Origin: a gamma proteobacterium symbiont of Ctena orbiculata
Lineage (GTDB): Bacteria; Pseudomonadota; Gammaproteobacteria; Chromatiales; Chromatiaceae
Direction: 5' to 3'
DNA: 64,000 bases
NCBI GenBank assembly: GCA_003094535.1
Contig: NATV01000100.1
Span: forward strand, 1-64,000
A model generated the notes under the pieces. That model was given only the letters and a program-made list of their open reading frames with translations, did not search any database and was not told where the DNA came from. Below, one piece after another: positions 63,935-64,000 of the stretch. Positions within the stretch are counted from its first letter, which is position 1; every line of letters starts with the position of its first letter. A program made the translations under genes and the position numbers.

Positions 63935-64000
63935 GTGCGCGCGCTGAACAAAAAGCTGGTTCGCAATCTCTGGAAGCTGCGGGGGCAGGTGTTGGCCATC
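63935..64000 (+). CDS. ABC transporter permease, N-terminal fragment (continues beyond window)
   Basis: The frame from GTG 63935 runs open to the window edge (22 codons): VRALNKKLVRNLWKLRGQVLAI. This is a typical N-terminus of FtsX/MacB-type permeases, with a basic amphipathic start before the first TM helix. GGAGG lies six bases upstream. It partners the ATPase encoded just before it. Confidence 0.7.
   Translation, partial: MRALNKKLVRNLWKLRGQVLAI

Overview
The window is a dense chromosomal segment of a gammaproteobacterium. This rests on gene order: miaB-phoH-ybeY-lnt, gmk-yicC, rph-rdgB, a QseE/QseG/QseF (GlrK/GlrR) operon, Rep helicase and Mpl. The moderately high G+C, the c-type cytochromes, the many cyclic-di-GMP proteins and the thiD-thiE-hemL order suggest an environmental, respiring lineage such as the Chromatiales or sulfur-oxidiser groups. 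No sulfur-oxidation gene lies in the window, so that placement is inference. I see no phage, plasmid, CRISPR array, rRNA or intact insertion sequence.

Layout. 1-4310: cofactor genes (thiD end, thiE, hemL) and a DedA-PAP2-LssY membrane enzyme. 4465-8648: an overlapping operon joining a PhnD-like periplasmic sensor with PAS domains to a membrane diguanylate cyclase. 8933-18957: housekeeping (cytochrome lipoprotein, ubiX-mpl, an SDR, lnt-ybeY-phoH-miaB without corC, gmk, yicC). 19306-21116: a Ser/Thr kinase-PP2C phosphatase pair. 21113-27009: GlsB-like protein, YpfJ, a HerA-like ATPase, rph, rdgB, dodecin and Kbp. 27064-33132: a TRAP permease pair without binding protein, a LOG-family enzyme, Rep, a c-type cytochrome, then tRNA-Arg(CCG). 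33714-37430: a very large PilZ-DUF1631-GGDEF-EAL protein. 37534-41552: a small secreted EF-hand protein divergent from qseE-qseG-qseF. 44230-55518: two paralogous NarL-type two-component systems, two TonB-dependent receptors and an exbB-exbD-tonB operon. 55651-64000: a REC-REC-GGDEF protein, DUF429, dinB, an unknown secreted protein, bacteriohemerythrin, small envelope proteins, and an ABC exporter running off the end.

The strongest regulatory observation is between the EF-hand gene and qseE. A near-consensus sigma-54 -24/-12 element points at the EF-hand gene, and two TGTC-N10-GACA boxes lie upstream of it. That is the site architecture described for the sigma-54 activator GlrR/QseF, which is encoded in the adjacent operon. 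This predicts that a small calcium-binding-type periplasmic protein is a direct output of this two-component system.

The second theme is the receptor region. A shared GGGA-N3-TTTCCCGA box lies upstream of both the second histidine kinase/first receptor and the second receptor, suggesting one regulon. The second receptor carries a highly acidic, two-cysteine insertion.

The third theme is repeats. A REP-like palindrome family (nine copies, several as inverted pairs) recurs with a separate 30-base box. At 32338-32611 these form a MITE-like element bounded by inverted copies of that box. A 655-base gap near 61.4-62.0 kb holds a strong hairpin and a candidate folded RNA.
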